Below are positions 1 to 5,802 of a DNA stretch of 13,235 nucleotides, piece by piece (positions within the stretch are counted from its first letter, which is position 1; each line of letters begins with the position of its first letter). Where the stretch lies: contig JAJFVE010000072.1 in the NCBI GenBank assembly GCA_021371965.1, forward strand, positions 1 to 13,235, given 5' to 3'. Made by a program: the position numbers and the translations under genes. The notes under the pieces were generated by a model. That model worked only from the letters and a program-made list of their open reading frames with translations, was not told where the DNA came from and did not search any database. This DNA comes from Planctomycetaceae bacterium (GTDB lineage Bacteria; Planctomycetota; Phycisphaerae; SM23-33).

Positions 1-915
1 CCGCTGCTGGAGAAGATCGCCCGCTCCGGTCAGCCGCTGCTGCTGATCGCCGAAGACATCGAGGGCGAGGCCCTGGCGGCGCTGGTGGTCAACCGCCTGC
101 GCGGCGTGCTGAAGGTCTGTGCGGTCAAGGCCCCGGCGTTCGGCGACCGCCGCAAGGCGATCCTGGGCGACCTGGCCGTCGTGACCGGCGGAACGCTCAT
201 CAGCGAAGACCTGGGCGTCAAGCTCGAGTCGATCGAGCTCGAGCAGCTCGGCCAGGCCAAGCGCATCGTGATCGACAAGGATAACACCACGATCATCGAA
301 GGCGCCGGAACGAAGAAGGACATCAACGCCCGGATCGCGACGATCCGCGCCCAGATCGAGAAGACCACCAGCGACTACGATCGCGAGAAGCTCACCGAAC
401 GCCTGGCCAAGCTCACCGGCGGCGTGGCGGTGGTTTACGCGGGCGCAGCCACCGAGACCGAGATGAAGGAACGCAAGGACCTCATCGACGACGCGGTGCA
501 TGCCACGCGTGCAGCCAGCCAGGAAGGCGTCGTCCCCGGCGGCGGCGTGGTGTTCCTGCACTGCATTCCGGCCGTCGAAGCGGTCCGCGCCAAGGCCCGC
601 GGCGACGAGAAGATCGGCGTCGAGATCGTGCTTGCGGCCCTGCGGGCCCCCACCTGCCAGATCGTCAACAACACCGGCGAAGACGGCGAAGTCGTGGTGG
701 CCGAGATCCTCGAAAAGTCCGACAACATCGGCTACAACGCCGGAACGGGCGAGTACGTGGACATGGTCAAGGCCGGGATCATCGACCCGGCGAAGGTCTC
801 CCGCAGCGCGCTGCAGAACGCCGCCTCGGTGGCGGGCCTGCTGCTGACGACCGACCTGATGGTGACCGAGTACGACGAGAAGTCCGAAGAAACCATCGCC
901 GGAGTGGTCAGGTAG
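1..915 (+). CDS. groEL: Chaperonin GroEL, 3' part (5' end outside window)
   Basis: The ATP-driven folding chamber subunit GroEL/Hsp60. The reading frame is open from base 1, so 304 C-terminal residues are visible, starting around position 235 of E. coli GroEL. Visible landmarks are [19 protein letters not shown] in the apical domain, [29 protein letters not shown], the ATPase aspartate in [10 protein letters not shown] (equivalent to E. coli D398, codon 490-492), VVPGGGV, and [21 protein letters not shown] with the second nucleotide-site aspartate. The protein ends at EETIAGVVR and lacks the Gly-Gly-Met tail common in GroEL, so it may be one of several paralogues. No groES is visible, though it could lie upstream. 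A repeat-rich gap and then dnaJ follow on the same strand. Identity is certain; whether it is the main housekeeping copy is not known. Confidence 0.97.
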   Translation, partial: PLLEKIARSGQPLLLIAEDIEGEALAALVVNRLRGVLKVCAVKAPAFGDRRKAILGDLAVVTGGTLISEDLGVKLESIELEQLGQAKRIVIDKDNTTIIEGAGTKKDINARIATIRAQIEKTTSDYDREKLTERLAKLTGGVAVVYAGAATETEMKERKDLIDDAVHATRAASQEGVVPGGGVVFLHCIPAVEAVRAKARGDEKIGVEIVLAALRAPTCQIVNNTGEDGEVVVAEILEKSDNIGYNAGTGEYVDMVKAGIIDPAKVSRSALQNAASVAGLLLTTDLMVTEYDEKSEETIAGVVR

Positions 916-919
916 TTTT

Positions 920-957
920 TGAGATCTGAGATTTGAGATCTCAGATCTCAGATCTCA
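920..957. repeat. GATCTCA-type inverted repeat downstream of groEL
   Basis: TGAGATCTGAGAT (920-932) is the exact reverse complement of ATCTCAGATCTCA (945-957), giving a 13-bp stem around a 12-base loop that itself contains the palindrome TGAGATCTCA. The element begins 4 bases after the groEL stop codon. It is built from iterated AGATCTC/GAGATCT units, a type I associate with dispersed planctomycete intergenic repeats. It might help end the groEL transcript, but no T run follows the stem. Confidence 0.75.
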
Positions 958-995
958 GGTTGCGGATTAGCATCCAACGTCCGCACGGAACGTAG

Positions 996-1040
996 TACCA
1001 CAAGGCGCCTCGCCGGTTCGGCTGAGGCGCCTTTGTGGTA
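996..1040. terminator. Strong GC-rich hairpin, possible terminator or processing site
   Basis: TACCACAAGGCGCCTC (996-1011) pairs with GAGGCGCCTTTGTGGTA (1024-1040) over 16 pairs with one bulged T. An inner GCCG/CGGC pairing closes a GTT loop. This is the most stable-looking hairpin between groEL and dnaJ. There is no downstream T tract, so a classical intrinsic terminator is not proven. It could instead be a dispersed element or an mRNA-stabilising or processing stem that separates groEL from dnaJ expression. Confidence 0.4.
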
Positions 1041-1044
1041 ACAT

Positions 1045-1117
1045 GGCTGTCAGCTTTCGGCTGTCAGCTATCAGCAAGAGACAAGAAGCTGACAGCCGAT
1101 AGCTGATAGCTGAGAGC
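1045..1117. repeat. CAGCTATCAGC-type inverted repeat before dnaJ
   Basis: Iterated GCTGTCAGCT / GCTATCAGC units occupy the 5' half. Their complements AGCTGACAGCC and GCTGATAGC occupy the 3' half. GGCTGTCAGCT (1059-1069) pairs exactly with AGCTGACAGCC (1087-1097). Extra half-copies lie on both sides. The element ends 6 bases before the dnaJ start codon, and its last bases (GAGAG, 1112-1116) are the only purine-rich stretch placed to act as a dnaJ ribosome binding site. The family resembles repeats I associate with planctomycete intergenic DNA. Confidence 0.7.
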
Positions 1118-1123
1118 TTTCTT

Positions 1124-2248
1124 ATGGAAAAGCGTGACTATTACGAAGTCCTGGGCGTTCCGGCGAATGCTTCCGCCGAGGACGTCAAGCGCGCTTACCG
1201 CAAAGGGGCCCTGAAGTACCACCCCGACAACTTCAAGGGCGAAAAGACCGAAGGCGAGACGCGGTTCAAGGAGCTCGCCGAGGCCTACGAAGTGCTCTCG
1301 GACCCCATGAAGCGCCAGCGCTACGACCGCTACGGGCACGAGGGCCTGCGGGGCGCCGGCATGCACGATTTTTCGACGATGGGCTTCGGCGACATCTTCT
1401 CGATGTTCGAAGATATCTTCGGAGGCGGCGGAGGCTCGCACGAAGGGCCCGAGCACGGCCTCGATCTGGAAACGGAAATCGAGCTGACCCTCGAGCAGGT
1501 GGCTACCGGGGTCGATCACACGCTGGAGTTCGAGCGGGTGGACCTCTGCGAGGCCTGCCACGGCACGCGAAGCTCGCCGGAGCATCCGCCCGACAAGTGC
1601 GGCGCCTGCGGCGGTTACGGCCGCCAGCAACAGCAGGTCCGCAGCATCTTCGGCGTGTCGGTGCGGATCGTGCCCTGCCGCAAGTGCAACGGCACGGGCA
1701 TGATCGTGACCGACCCGTGCAAGAAGTGTCGCGGCAGCGGGCGCGGCAAGAAGCATCGCGTGTTGACGGTGCACATTCCCGCCGGCGTGCAGGAAGGGCA
1801 GATGCTTCGGGTCTCCGGCGAGGGCGAGCCCAACACAGCCGGCACGGCTCGGGGCGATTTGCACTGCTACATCCGCGTGCGCGAGCACCCGCTGCTGGCG
1901 CGGCGCGGGGCGGACCTGGTCTGCCAGGTGCCCATCAGCTTTACGGTGGCGGCCCTGGGCGGCAAAGTGCAGGTGCCGACGCTGGCCGGGCCGGAAGAGG
2001 TTGAAGTGCCCTCGGGAACGCAGCACGGCGAGGTGCTCACGCTCAAGAACCGCGGCCTGCCGACCCCCGGCGGGCGAGGCGCCGGCAGCGAGCACGTCGT
2101 GCTGTTGCTGGAGGTGCCCACAAAGCTCACCGCCGCCCAGCGCACCGCCTTGCATGAATACGCCCGCGTCGAAGCCGGCGACGCCATGAAGAACCGCAAA
2201 GGGTTCCTGGATAAGCTTAAACATTACTTCAGCAACGAGAGCCAATGA
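1124..2248 (+). CDS. dnaJ: Molecular chaperone DnaJ (Hsp40)
   Basis: Co-chaperone that delivers unfolded proteins to DnaK and stimulates its ATPase. It has 374 residues, the usual length. Domains in order: a J domain with the catalytic HPD at residues 33-35; a Gly/Phe region (about 75-105, with MGFGDIF and FGGGGGS); a zinc domain (142-206) with four Cys pairs, [22 protein letters not shown] and CKKCRGSG; and the substrate-binding C-terminal domain with [20 protein letters not shown]. The first zinc motif ends in Thr-Arg instead of Gly-x-Gly, a small deviation. Only a weak GAGAG, 7 bases upstream and at the end of a repeat, could serve as Shine-Dalgarno. The stop codon overlaps an unused ATG at 2245. 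grpE follows about 100 bases later, but dnaK is not in the window. No CIRCE operator is seen upstream. Confidence 0.97.
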   Translation: MEKRDYYEVLGVPANASAEDVKRAYRKGALKYHPDNFKGEKTEGETRFKELAEAYEVLSDPMKRQRYDRYGHEGLRGAGMHDFSTMGFGDIFSMFEDIFGGGGGSHEGPEHGLDLETEIELTLEQVATGVDHTLEFERVDLCEACHGTRSSPEHPPDKCGACGGYGRQQQQVRSIFGVSVRIVPCRKCNGTGMIVTDPCKKCRGSGRGKKHRVLTVHIPAGVQEGQMLRVSGEGEPNTAGTARGDLHCYIRVREHPLLARRGADLVCQVPISFTVAALGGKVQVPTLAGPEEVEVPSGTQHGEVLTLKNRGLPTPGGRGAGSEHVVLLLEVPTKLTAAQRTALHEYARVEAGDAMKNRKGFLDKLKHYFSNESQ

Positions 2249-2253
2249 TCTTC

Positions 2254-2336
2254 TCGTCGTCGTCCTCGTCCTCGTCGTCGGTTTCTTTCCTGATTGAAAA
2301 CCGAGGACGACGACGAGGACGAGGACGATTACGAGG
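2254..2336. repeat. GTCCTC/GAGGAC inverted repeat between dnaJ and grpE
   Basis: A left arm of CGTCGTCGTCCTCGTCCTCG-type hexamers (2254-2284) is followed by a short spacer and its complement (2297-2336), which carries one extra 6-base unit. The result is a long imperfect hairpin. It begins 6 bases after the dnaJ stop and runs up to the grpE ribosome binding site. A sister element lies after grpE at 2911-2979. If read in frame with grpE it would code for a poly-Ser then Arg/Gly-rich stretch. Confidence 0.75.
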
Positions 2337-2349
2337 GAGGAATGACATG
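2336..2349 (+). promoter_or_regulatory. Ribosome binding site and start of grpE
   Basis: GGAGG at 2336-2340 stands 6 bases before ATG at 2347. This near-ideal spacing decides the grpE start against the in-frame ATG at 2245, which overlaps the dnaJ stop codon and would translate the repeat. Confidence 0.8.
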
Positions 2350-2892
2350 ACCGACAAGAACGAACGACCCGAGCAGGATGAACAGCCGGCGACCGACGAA
2401 CCGGCGCCCCGGGCGCCGCTGGAACCGGTGGCGGGCGAAGTCGCCCAGGCCCTGCGGGCGGAACGCGACGACCTGCTGTCGCGCCTGCAGCGCGTCTCGG
2501 CTGACTACGTGAACTACCAGAAGCGGGCCGCCCGCGAGGCGGCCGACGCCCGCGAGTTCGCCAACGCCGACTTGATCAAGAACCTCCTGCCGGTGCTCGA
2601 CGACATGGAGCGGGCGCTCGAGACTGCCCGCGCCAGCCACGGCGAAGACGACCCGCTTTTCCACGGCCTGCAGCTCGTGCACGACAAGGCCATGGAGGCG
2701 CTGGCCAAGTTCGGCGTGCGCCGCATCGAGGCCGCGGGTAAGGAGTTCGACCCGCAGTTGCACCAGGCCCTGCTTCAGGAAGTGCGCGACGACGTGCCGC
2801 CGCAGACCGTTTTGACCGAACTGCAGCGAGGATACACGCTGTCGGGGCGCGTGATCCGACCTGCCGGAGTGATAACATCAAAAATACCGTGA
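2347..2892 (+). CDS. grpE: Nucleotide exchange factor GrpE
   Basis: Releases ADP from DnaK and so resets the Hsp70 cycle; acts as a dimer in the cytoplasm. 181 residues from the chosen start. The N-terminal part is acidic and Pro-rich (about 1-35), followed by a long helical, coiled-coil-like region with ERDDLLSRLQRVSADYVNYQKRAAREA. The C-terminal head carries the family marks LLPVLDDMERALE, GKEFDPQLHQAL and GYTLSGRVIRPAGVITSK. The start is set by GGAGG 6 bases upstream; the frame stays open back to 2245, but that stretch is a repeat. Lies between dnaJ and a zinc-ribbon gene on the same strand, with GTCCTC-type hairpins on both sides. Identity is certain from the head-domain motifs. Confidence 0.95.
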   Translation: MTDKNERPEQDEQPATDEPAPRAPLEPVAGEVAQALRAERDDLLSRLQRVSADYVNYQKRAAREAADAREFANADLIKNLLPVLDDMERALETARASHGEDDPLFHGLQLVHDKAMEALAKFGVRRIEAAGKEFDPQLHQALLQEVRDDVPPQTVLTELQRGYTLSGRVIRPAGVITSKIP

Positions 2893-2910
2893 GAGGATAA
2901 AGACTATGTC

Positions 2911-2979
2911 TTCGTCCTCGTCGTCGTCCTCGTCCTCGGTTTTTTGGAATCGGGGAAGGAAGCCCAGGACGAGGACGAG
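2911..2979. repeat. Second GTCCTC/GAGGAC inverted repeat, after grpE
   Basis: Sister of the element at 2254-2336. GTCCTCGTCCTCGG (2926-2939) pairs with CCCAGGACGAGGAC (2963-2976) with one mismatch. The full left arm, 2912-2939, reverse-complements almost to the right arm of the first element. It sits 18 bases after the grpE stop and ends 12 bases before the AGGAG that precedes the next gene. Confidence 0.7.
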
Positions 2980-3006
2980 TTTGTTACTGCCAGGAGTTGT
3001 TGAACC

Positions 3007-3327
3007 ATGCCGACCTACGATTACCAGTGCCTCAAGTGCGAGCGCACGTTCGAGAAGTTCCAGTCGATCACCAGCCGCCCCGGCGCGACCTGCCCCGGCT
3101 GCGGCTCGCGAAAGGTGCGCAGGCTCATCGGAACCGGCGCGGGGATCATCTTCAAGGGCAGCGGGTTCTACTGCACCGACTACCGCAGCGACTCGTACAA
3201 GGCCTCGGCCAAGAAGGAATCCCCCGCCGCCTCCAGCGACACGGCGTCGAAGGACAAACCCGCCGCGGACAAACCCGCACCGGCAGCGCCCGCGGCCAAA
3301 CCGGACAAACCCTCCGCCGCGAAGTAG
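3007..3327 (+). CDS. FmdB-family zinc-ribbon protein
   Basis: Small (106 residues) putative regulatory protein of the FmdB/CxxC-CxxC zinc-ribbon family. The N-terminus MPTYDYQCLKC is the family signature. The four zinc ligands are C8, C11, C29 and C32. The conserved GSGFYCTDYRSDSYK motif follows, then a low-complexity Ala/Lys/Pro/Asp tail (about 66-106). AGGAG lies 10 bases before the ATG. The family's biochemical role is poorly known; some members were linked to regulation of formamidase or amide genes. Its place after grpE suggests it is co-expressed with chaperone genes, an arrangement I believe recurs in planctomycetes, though I cannot check that here. Confidence 0.88.
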   Translation: MPTYDYQCLKCERTFEKFQSITSRPGATCPGCGSRKVRRLIGTGAGIIFKGSGFYCTDYRSDSYKASAKKESPAASSDTASKDKPAADKPAPAAPAAKPDKPSAAK

Positions 3328-3335
3328 CAAGTTGT

Positions 3336-3470
3336 GTGGCATGGGCGTCTCGCCCATGCTCTTGGGTGGCATGGGCGTCTCGCCCATGCTCCCCGACATT
3401 TAGGGATCAGAGAACACGGGCGAGACGCCCGTGCCACACAGACAGAACACGGGCGAGACGCCCGTGCCAC
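3336..3470. repeat. Four 26-base hairpin repeats, two in each orientation
   Basis: Copies 1 and 2 are at 3336-3361 and 3366-3391. Copies 3 and 4 are at 3412-3437 and 3445-3470, in reverse orientation. Copies 1 and 2 are identical, as are 3 and 4. Each folds alone: stem GCATGGGCG with CGCCCATGC around a TCT loop in copies 1 and 2, and CACGGGCG with CGCCCGTG around AGA in copies 3 and 4. Read in one orientation, the two pairs differ at three bases: two form a compensating T-A to C-G change, and the third turns a G-C pair into G-T. The array fills the gap between the zinc-ribbon gene and the promoter of the next gene. It could terminate or insulate transcription. Confidence 0.9.
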
Positions 3471-3483
3471 GCGGGATATATAG

Positions 3484-3511
3484 TTGAAGGTTGGCCCCAG
3501 CGAAGTATAAT
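3484..3511 (+). promoter_or_regulatory. Sigma70-type promoter for the membrane-protein gene
   Basis: TTGAAG (3484-3489), a 16-base spacer and a perfect TATAAT (3506-3511). Transcription would start near 3518, giving a leader of about 40 bases. It lies just after the hairpin-repeat cluster. The spacer contains the TTG at 3491 that an ORF finder could take as a start; the promoter makes that start unlikely. Confidence 0.65.
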
Positions 3512-3556
3512 TCGCCCAAGCCGGCAGTTGGGGCTGTAAAAGAAAGGACATGGAAC

Positions 3557-5344
3557 ATGTCTGACGGGCAAAATGAAATCAGGGCCATCAACTGGCAGGA
3601 GGTCTTCGCCTTCTCCCACGTGTTCAAGAGTTTCCGCATGGCCATTCATCCCAGCAAGCTGCTGCTGGCGCTGGCGGCCGTGACGATCATCTTCATCGGC
3701 GGCTGCGTGATGGACTGGATCTGGTCTATCGGTCACGCCACCGTGCCCATCGGGGCCATCGAGGAGCGGCGCCGCGAACCGGCCGAATACGACCAGCGCG
3801 TCCGCATGTGGAAATCGCTCAAGGCCGACCGGGTCGTGGAACTGTACCGCAGCGCCAACGGCACGTCGGTCGTGGATGCGGCCAAGGCGCCGCTCAGCGG
3901 AGCGTTTCTCTCCGCCTTCGAGGGCGAAACGCGCGAGATGACGGCCACCGCCCTGCCCGCCGGCGTCCAGTCCGACGCCAACCGGCGCTGGTGGGCCGCC
4001 GTGCGAGACGCCCGCATCGCCCTGGATAACCGAGCGGCCGAGGTCGGCGACGCCATCGACAAGGCCTATAGCCAGGCCCGCAAGAACGTCGGGCAGTCCG
4101 AGTCCATCGAGAGGCTCCAGGCCGAGCGCCAGAGCGCCCACCTCGCGGTGTTCCAGTTCAGGCAGAAATTCAACGACGACGCCCGCAAGCTCGTCGAAGG
4201 CCACGGAGTCTTTAGCGAACTGCTCGCCCACACGCGCGCGTGCGTCAGCGGGGCCACCATGGCCCTGTGCCGCGGCGACATCCTAGGCGGCCTCAAGGAG
4301 TATCAGGCCCGCCAGTCGGCAGCCGACGGCGGCGTCGTCTACAACCTGCTGCGGATCGGCGACGCCATCCGCTGGCTGCTGCGAGAACACCTGGTCTTCG
4401 GCATCATCTTCCTGCTGCTGTCGCTGGCGGTCTGGTCGCTGCTGGGCGGGGCCATTCACCGCATCGCCGCCCTGCAGGCCGCCCGCGAGGAGAAGATCTC
4501 CATCCGCCAGGCGCTGACGTTCTCGATCAACAAGTTCTTCAGCTTCTTCACCGCCCCGCTGATCCCGCTGATCCTGATCCTCTTCGCCGGCGGAGCGGTG
4601 GCTTTGGGCAGCCTCATCGTCGGCAACCTCTGGGGCGTCGGGGCGATCCTGATCGGCCTGCTGCTGCTGATCGCCCTGCTGGCGGGCCTGGTGATGGCGT
4701 TCCTGATCATCGGCCTCGGCGCCGGCTCGGGCCTGATGTACCCCACCGTGGCCGTCGAGGGCTCCGACAGCTTCGACGCCATCAGCCGAAGCTTCTCCTA
4801 CATCTTCGCCCGCCCGTGGCGGATGGGGCTGTACACCCTGGCCGCAGTGGTGCATGGGGCGATCTGCTACATCTTCGTGCGGTTCTTCGCCTTCCTGTTG
4901 CTGTGGTCGTCGCACCTGTTCGTCAAGGCCGGCGTCTTTTACGGCGGCGAAAACATCCCCGGCGGCAGCGACCGCATCGACGCGATGTGGCCGGCCCCGA
5001 CGTTCGCAACGCTCTACTCCCCCGCCGTCACCGAAGCCATGAGCGGCATGGAACGCATCGGCGCATTCTTGCTGTCGGTGTGGATCTTCATCGTGATCGC
5101 CATGGTGGCAGCCTTCATCCTCAGCTACGCCGCCAGCGCCAGCACGGTGATCTACTACCTGCTGCGCCGCAAGGTCGACGCGACCGACCTCGATGACGTC
5201 TACGTCGAATCCGCCGAAGACGCCGAAGAGGAAATGCCCGCCGTCGAACCGGTCGCCCCGGCTGAGCCCGCCGCCGAACCGGCCGGCGAGCCTGCCCAGG
5301 CTCCGACCGAGACGCCTGCCCCGGAAGAGCCCAAAGGCCCGTAA
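3557..5344 (+). CDS. Multi-pass membrane protein of unknown function
   Basis: 595 residues; family not recognised. The start is the ATG at 3557, with AAGGA 8 bases upstream. Predicted segments: one membrane helix at about 35-58; a long soluble, charged and partly helical region (about 60-275) with few cysteines; then about five more hydrophobic stretches at roughly 279-300, 330-355, 362-390, 424-458 and 501-527; and a Glu/Pro/Ala-rich acidic tail from about 550. The motif GSDSFDAISRSFSYIFARPW in the membrane half looks like a conserved cytoplasmic loop. It has its own good promoter and is followed by a separate regulated operon, so it is probably monocistronic. I cannot name a substrate; a structural or transport-related envelope protein is possible. 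The gene is real: long, GC-rich, with good start signals. Confidence 0.85.
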   Translation: MSDGQNEIRAINWQEVFAFSHVFKSFRMAIHPSKLLLALAAVTIIFIGGCVMDWIWSIGHATVPIGAIEERRREPAEYDQRVRMWKSLKADRVVELYRSANGTSVVDAAKAPLSGAFLSAFEGETREMTATALPAGVQSDANRRWWAAVRDARIALDNRAAEVGDAIDKAYSQARKNVGQSESIERLQAERQSAHLAVFQFRQKFNDDARKLVEGHGVFSELLAHTRACVSGATMALCRGDILGGLKEYQARQSAADGGVVYNLLRIGDAIRWLLREHLVFGIIFLLLSLAVWSLLGGAIHRIAALQAAREEKISIRQALTFSINKFFSFFTAPLIPLILILFAGGAVALGSLIVGNLWGVGAILIGLLLLIALLAGLVMAFLIIGLGAGSGLMYPTVAVEGSDSFDAISRSFSYIFARPWRMGLYTLAAVVHGAICYIFVRFFAFLLLWSSHLFVKAGVFYGGENIPGGSDRIDAMWPAPTFATLYSPAVTEAMSGMERIGAFLLSVWIFIVIAMVAAFILSYAASASTVIYYLLRRKVDATDLDDVYVESAEDAEEEMPAVEPVAPAEPAAEPAGEPAQAPTETPAPEEPKGP

Positions 5345-5369
5345 AAATCGAGTACGTGTCGAAATACTT

Positions 5370-5399
5370 TTGGTCGAAGCGACTTCGTGAGTATATACT
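5370..5399 (+). promoter_or_regulatory. Putative arsR promoter overlapping the operator
   Basis: TTGGTC (5370-5375), an 18-base spacer and TATACT (5394-5399). The -10 box lies inside the palindrome at 5387-5402, the usual layout for ArsR autorepression. The start of transcription would fall near 5406, about 6 bases before the arsR ATG, so the message may be nearly leaderless; no Shine-Dalgarno is seen. The -35 match is weak. Confidence 0.45.
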
Positions 5400-5402
5400 C
5401 AC
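5387..5402. promoter_or_regulatory. ArsR operator, perfect 16-base palindrome
   Basis: GTGAGTATATACTCAC is a perfect inverted repeat that ends 9 bases before the arsR start codon and is followed by ATAG. A 16-of-20 matching sequence stands before the permease gene at 5766-5785. Position, symmetry and repetition next to an ArsR-family gene make it the likely binding site of that repressor. Confidence 0.7.
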
Positions 5403-5411
5403 ATAGTAACG

Positions 5412-5741
5412 ATGATGACACGCGATGAACAACGTCTGCTGCAGATGAAGGCCGACATCTTCCAGGCCGTCGGCCATCCCATCCGCCTGGCGATCGTGGA
5501 ACTGCTCAAGGACGGCGAGATGTGCGTCTGCGACATCGCGACCCGCGTCGGGGCCGAACGCTCCAACGTCTCGCGGCATCTGGCCATCCTGCTCAGCGCC
5601 GGCGTCCTGAGCGTTCGCAAAGACGGGCTGAAGATGATCTACGAGCTCACGACCCCGTGCGTGCTGAACTTTCTGTCATGCGTGACCGACATCGTCCGCC
5701 GGAAGGTCCGTAGCGACGCCAAGGTGCTGGCAAACCTGTAG
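5412..5741 (+). CDS. arsR: ArsR-family metalloregulatory repressor
   Basis: Winged-helix repressor that leaves DNA when it binds a thiophilic metalloid. 109 residues. Core: IFQAVGHPIRLAIVELL (about 17-32), the metal-sensing helix GEMCVCDIA with C38-V39-C40-D41 (as in the CVCDL motif of As(III)-responsive ArsR), and the recognition helix region SNVSRHLAILLSAGVLSVRKDGLKMIYEL. Two more cysteines, C83 and C90, lie in the C-terminal helix and could complete a three-thiol site. The start may be ATG 5412 or 5415; neither has a Shine-Dalgarno. The gene is preceded by a perfect palindrome and followed, after 61 bases with a second palindrome, by the permease. It probably controls itself and the operon. 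As(III)/Sb(III) or trivalent organoarsenical is the likely inducer. Confidence 0.92.
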   Translation: MMTRDEQRLLQMKADIFQAVGHPIRLAIVELLKDGEMCVCDIATRVGAERSNVSRHLAILLSAGVLSVRKDGLKMIYELTTPCVLNFLSCVTDIVRRKVRSDAKVLANL

Positions 5742-5765
5742 ACCGATTTTGTTTTGCGGATATGC

Positions 5766-5781
5766 GTGACTATTTGTTCAC
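5766..5781. promoter_or_regulatory. Second ArsR operator upstream of the permease
   Basis: GTGACTATTTGTTCAC followed by ATAG matches the arsR operator at 16 of 20 positions and keeps the outer GTGA/TCAC half-sites. It lies between arsR and the permease, 21 bases before the permease start. A weak promoter (TTGTTT 5749-5754, 16 bases, TATTTG 5771-5776) would overlap it. This suggests that the permease and downstream genes have their own ArsR-controlled promoter. Confidence 0.6.
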
Positions 5782-5802
5782 ATAGCCACGCTAAGGACGC
5801 TC

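Noticed and set aside
961..1123. CIRCE/HrcA operator before dnaJ (TTAGCATCC near 967)
   Set aside because: Only a partial left half resembles TTAGCACTC; there is no matching inverted half at 9 bases.
1064..2245. 393-codon open frame on the - strand opposite dnaJ
   Set aside because: It mirrors dnaJ exactly in a GC-rich gene; the translation is His/Ala/Leu-rich with no family pattern, and dnaJ on the + strand is certain.
2906..3403. 165-codon + strand frame starting in the second GTCCTC repeat
   Set aside because: The product is low-complexity Ser/Arg/Pro and overlaps the FmdB-type gene, which has clear zinc ligands and a ribosome site.
3336..3470. CRISPR-like array
   Set aside because: Only four copies in two orientations, spacers of 4-20 bases and no cas genes; these are dispersed hairpin repeats.
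3491..3556. TTG start at 3491 for the membrane protein
   Set aside because: It lies in the spacer of the TTGAAG/TATAAT promoter, upstream of the predicted transcript start; ATG 3557 has AAGGA at good distance.
3407..4231. 274-codon - strand frame over the repeats and membrane-protein gene
   Set aside because: It runs through the hairpin repeats and antisense to a well-supported gene; no domain is recognised.
5374..5388. CGAAG-CGA-CTTCG hairpin as terminator of the membrane-protein gene
   Set aside because: The stem is only 5 bp with no T run, and it overlaps the arsR promoter and operator.
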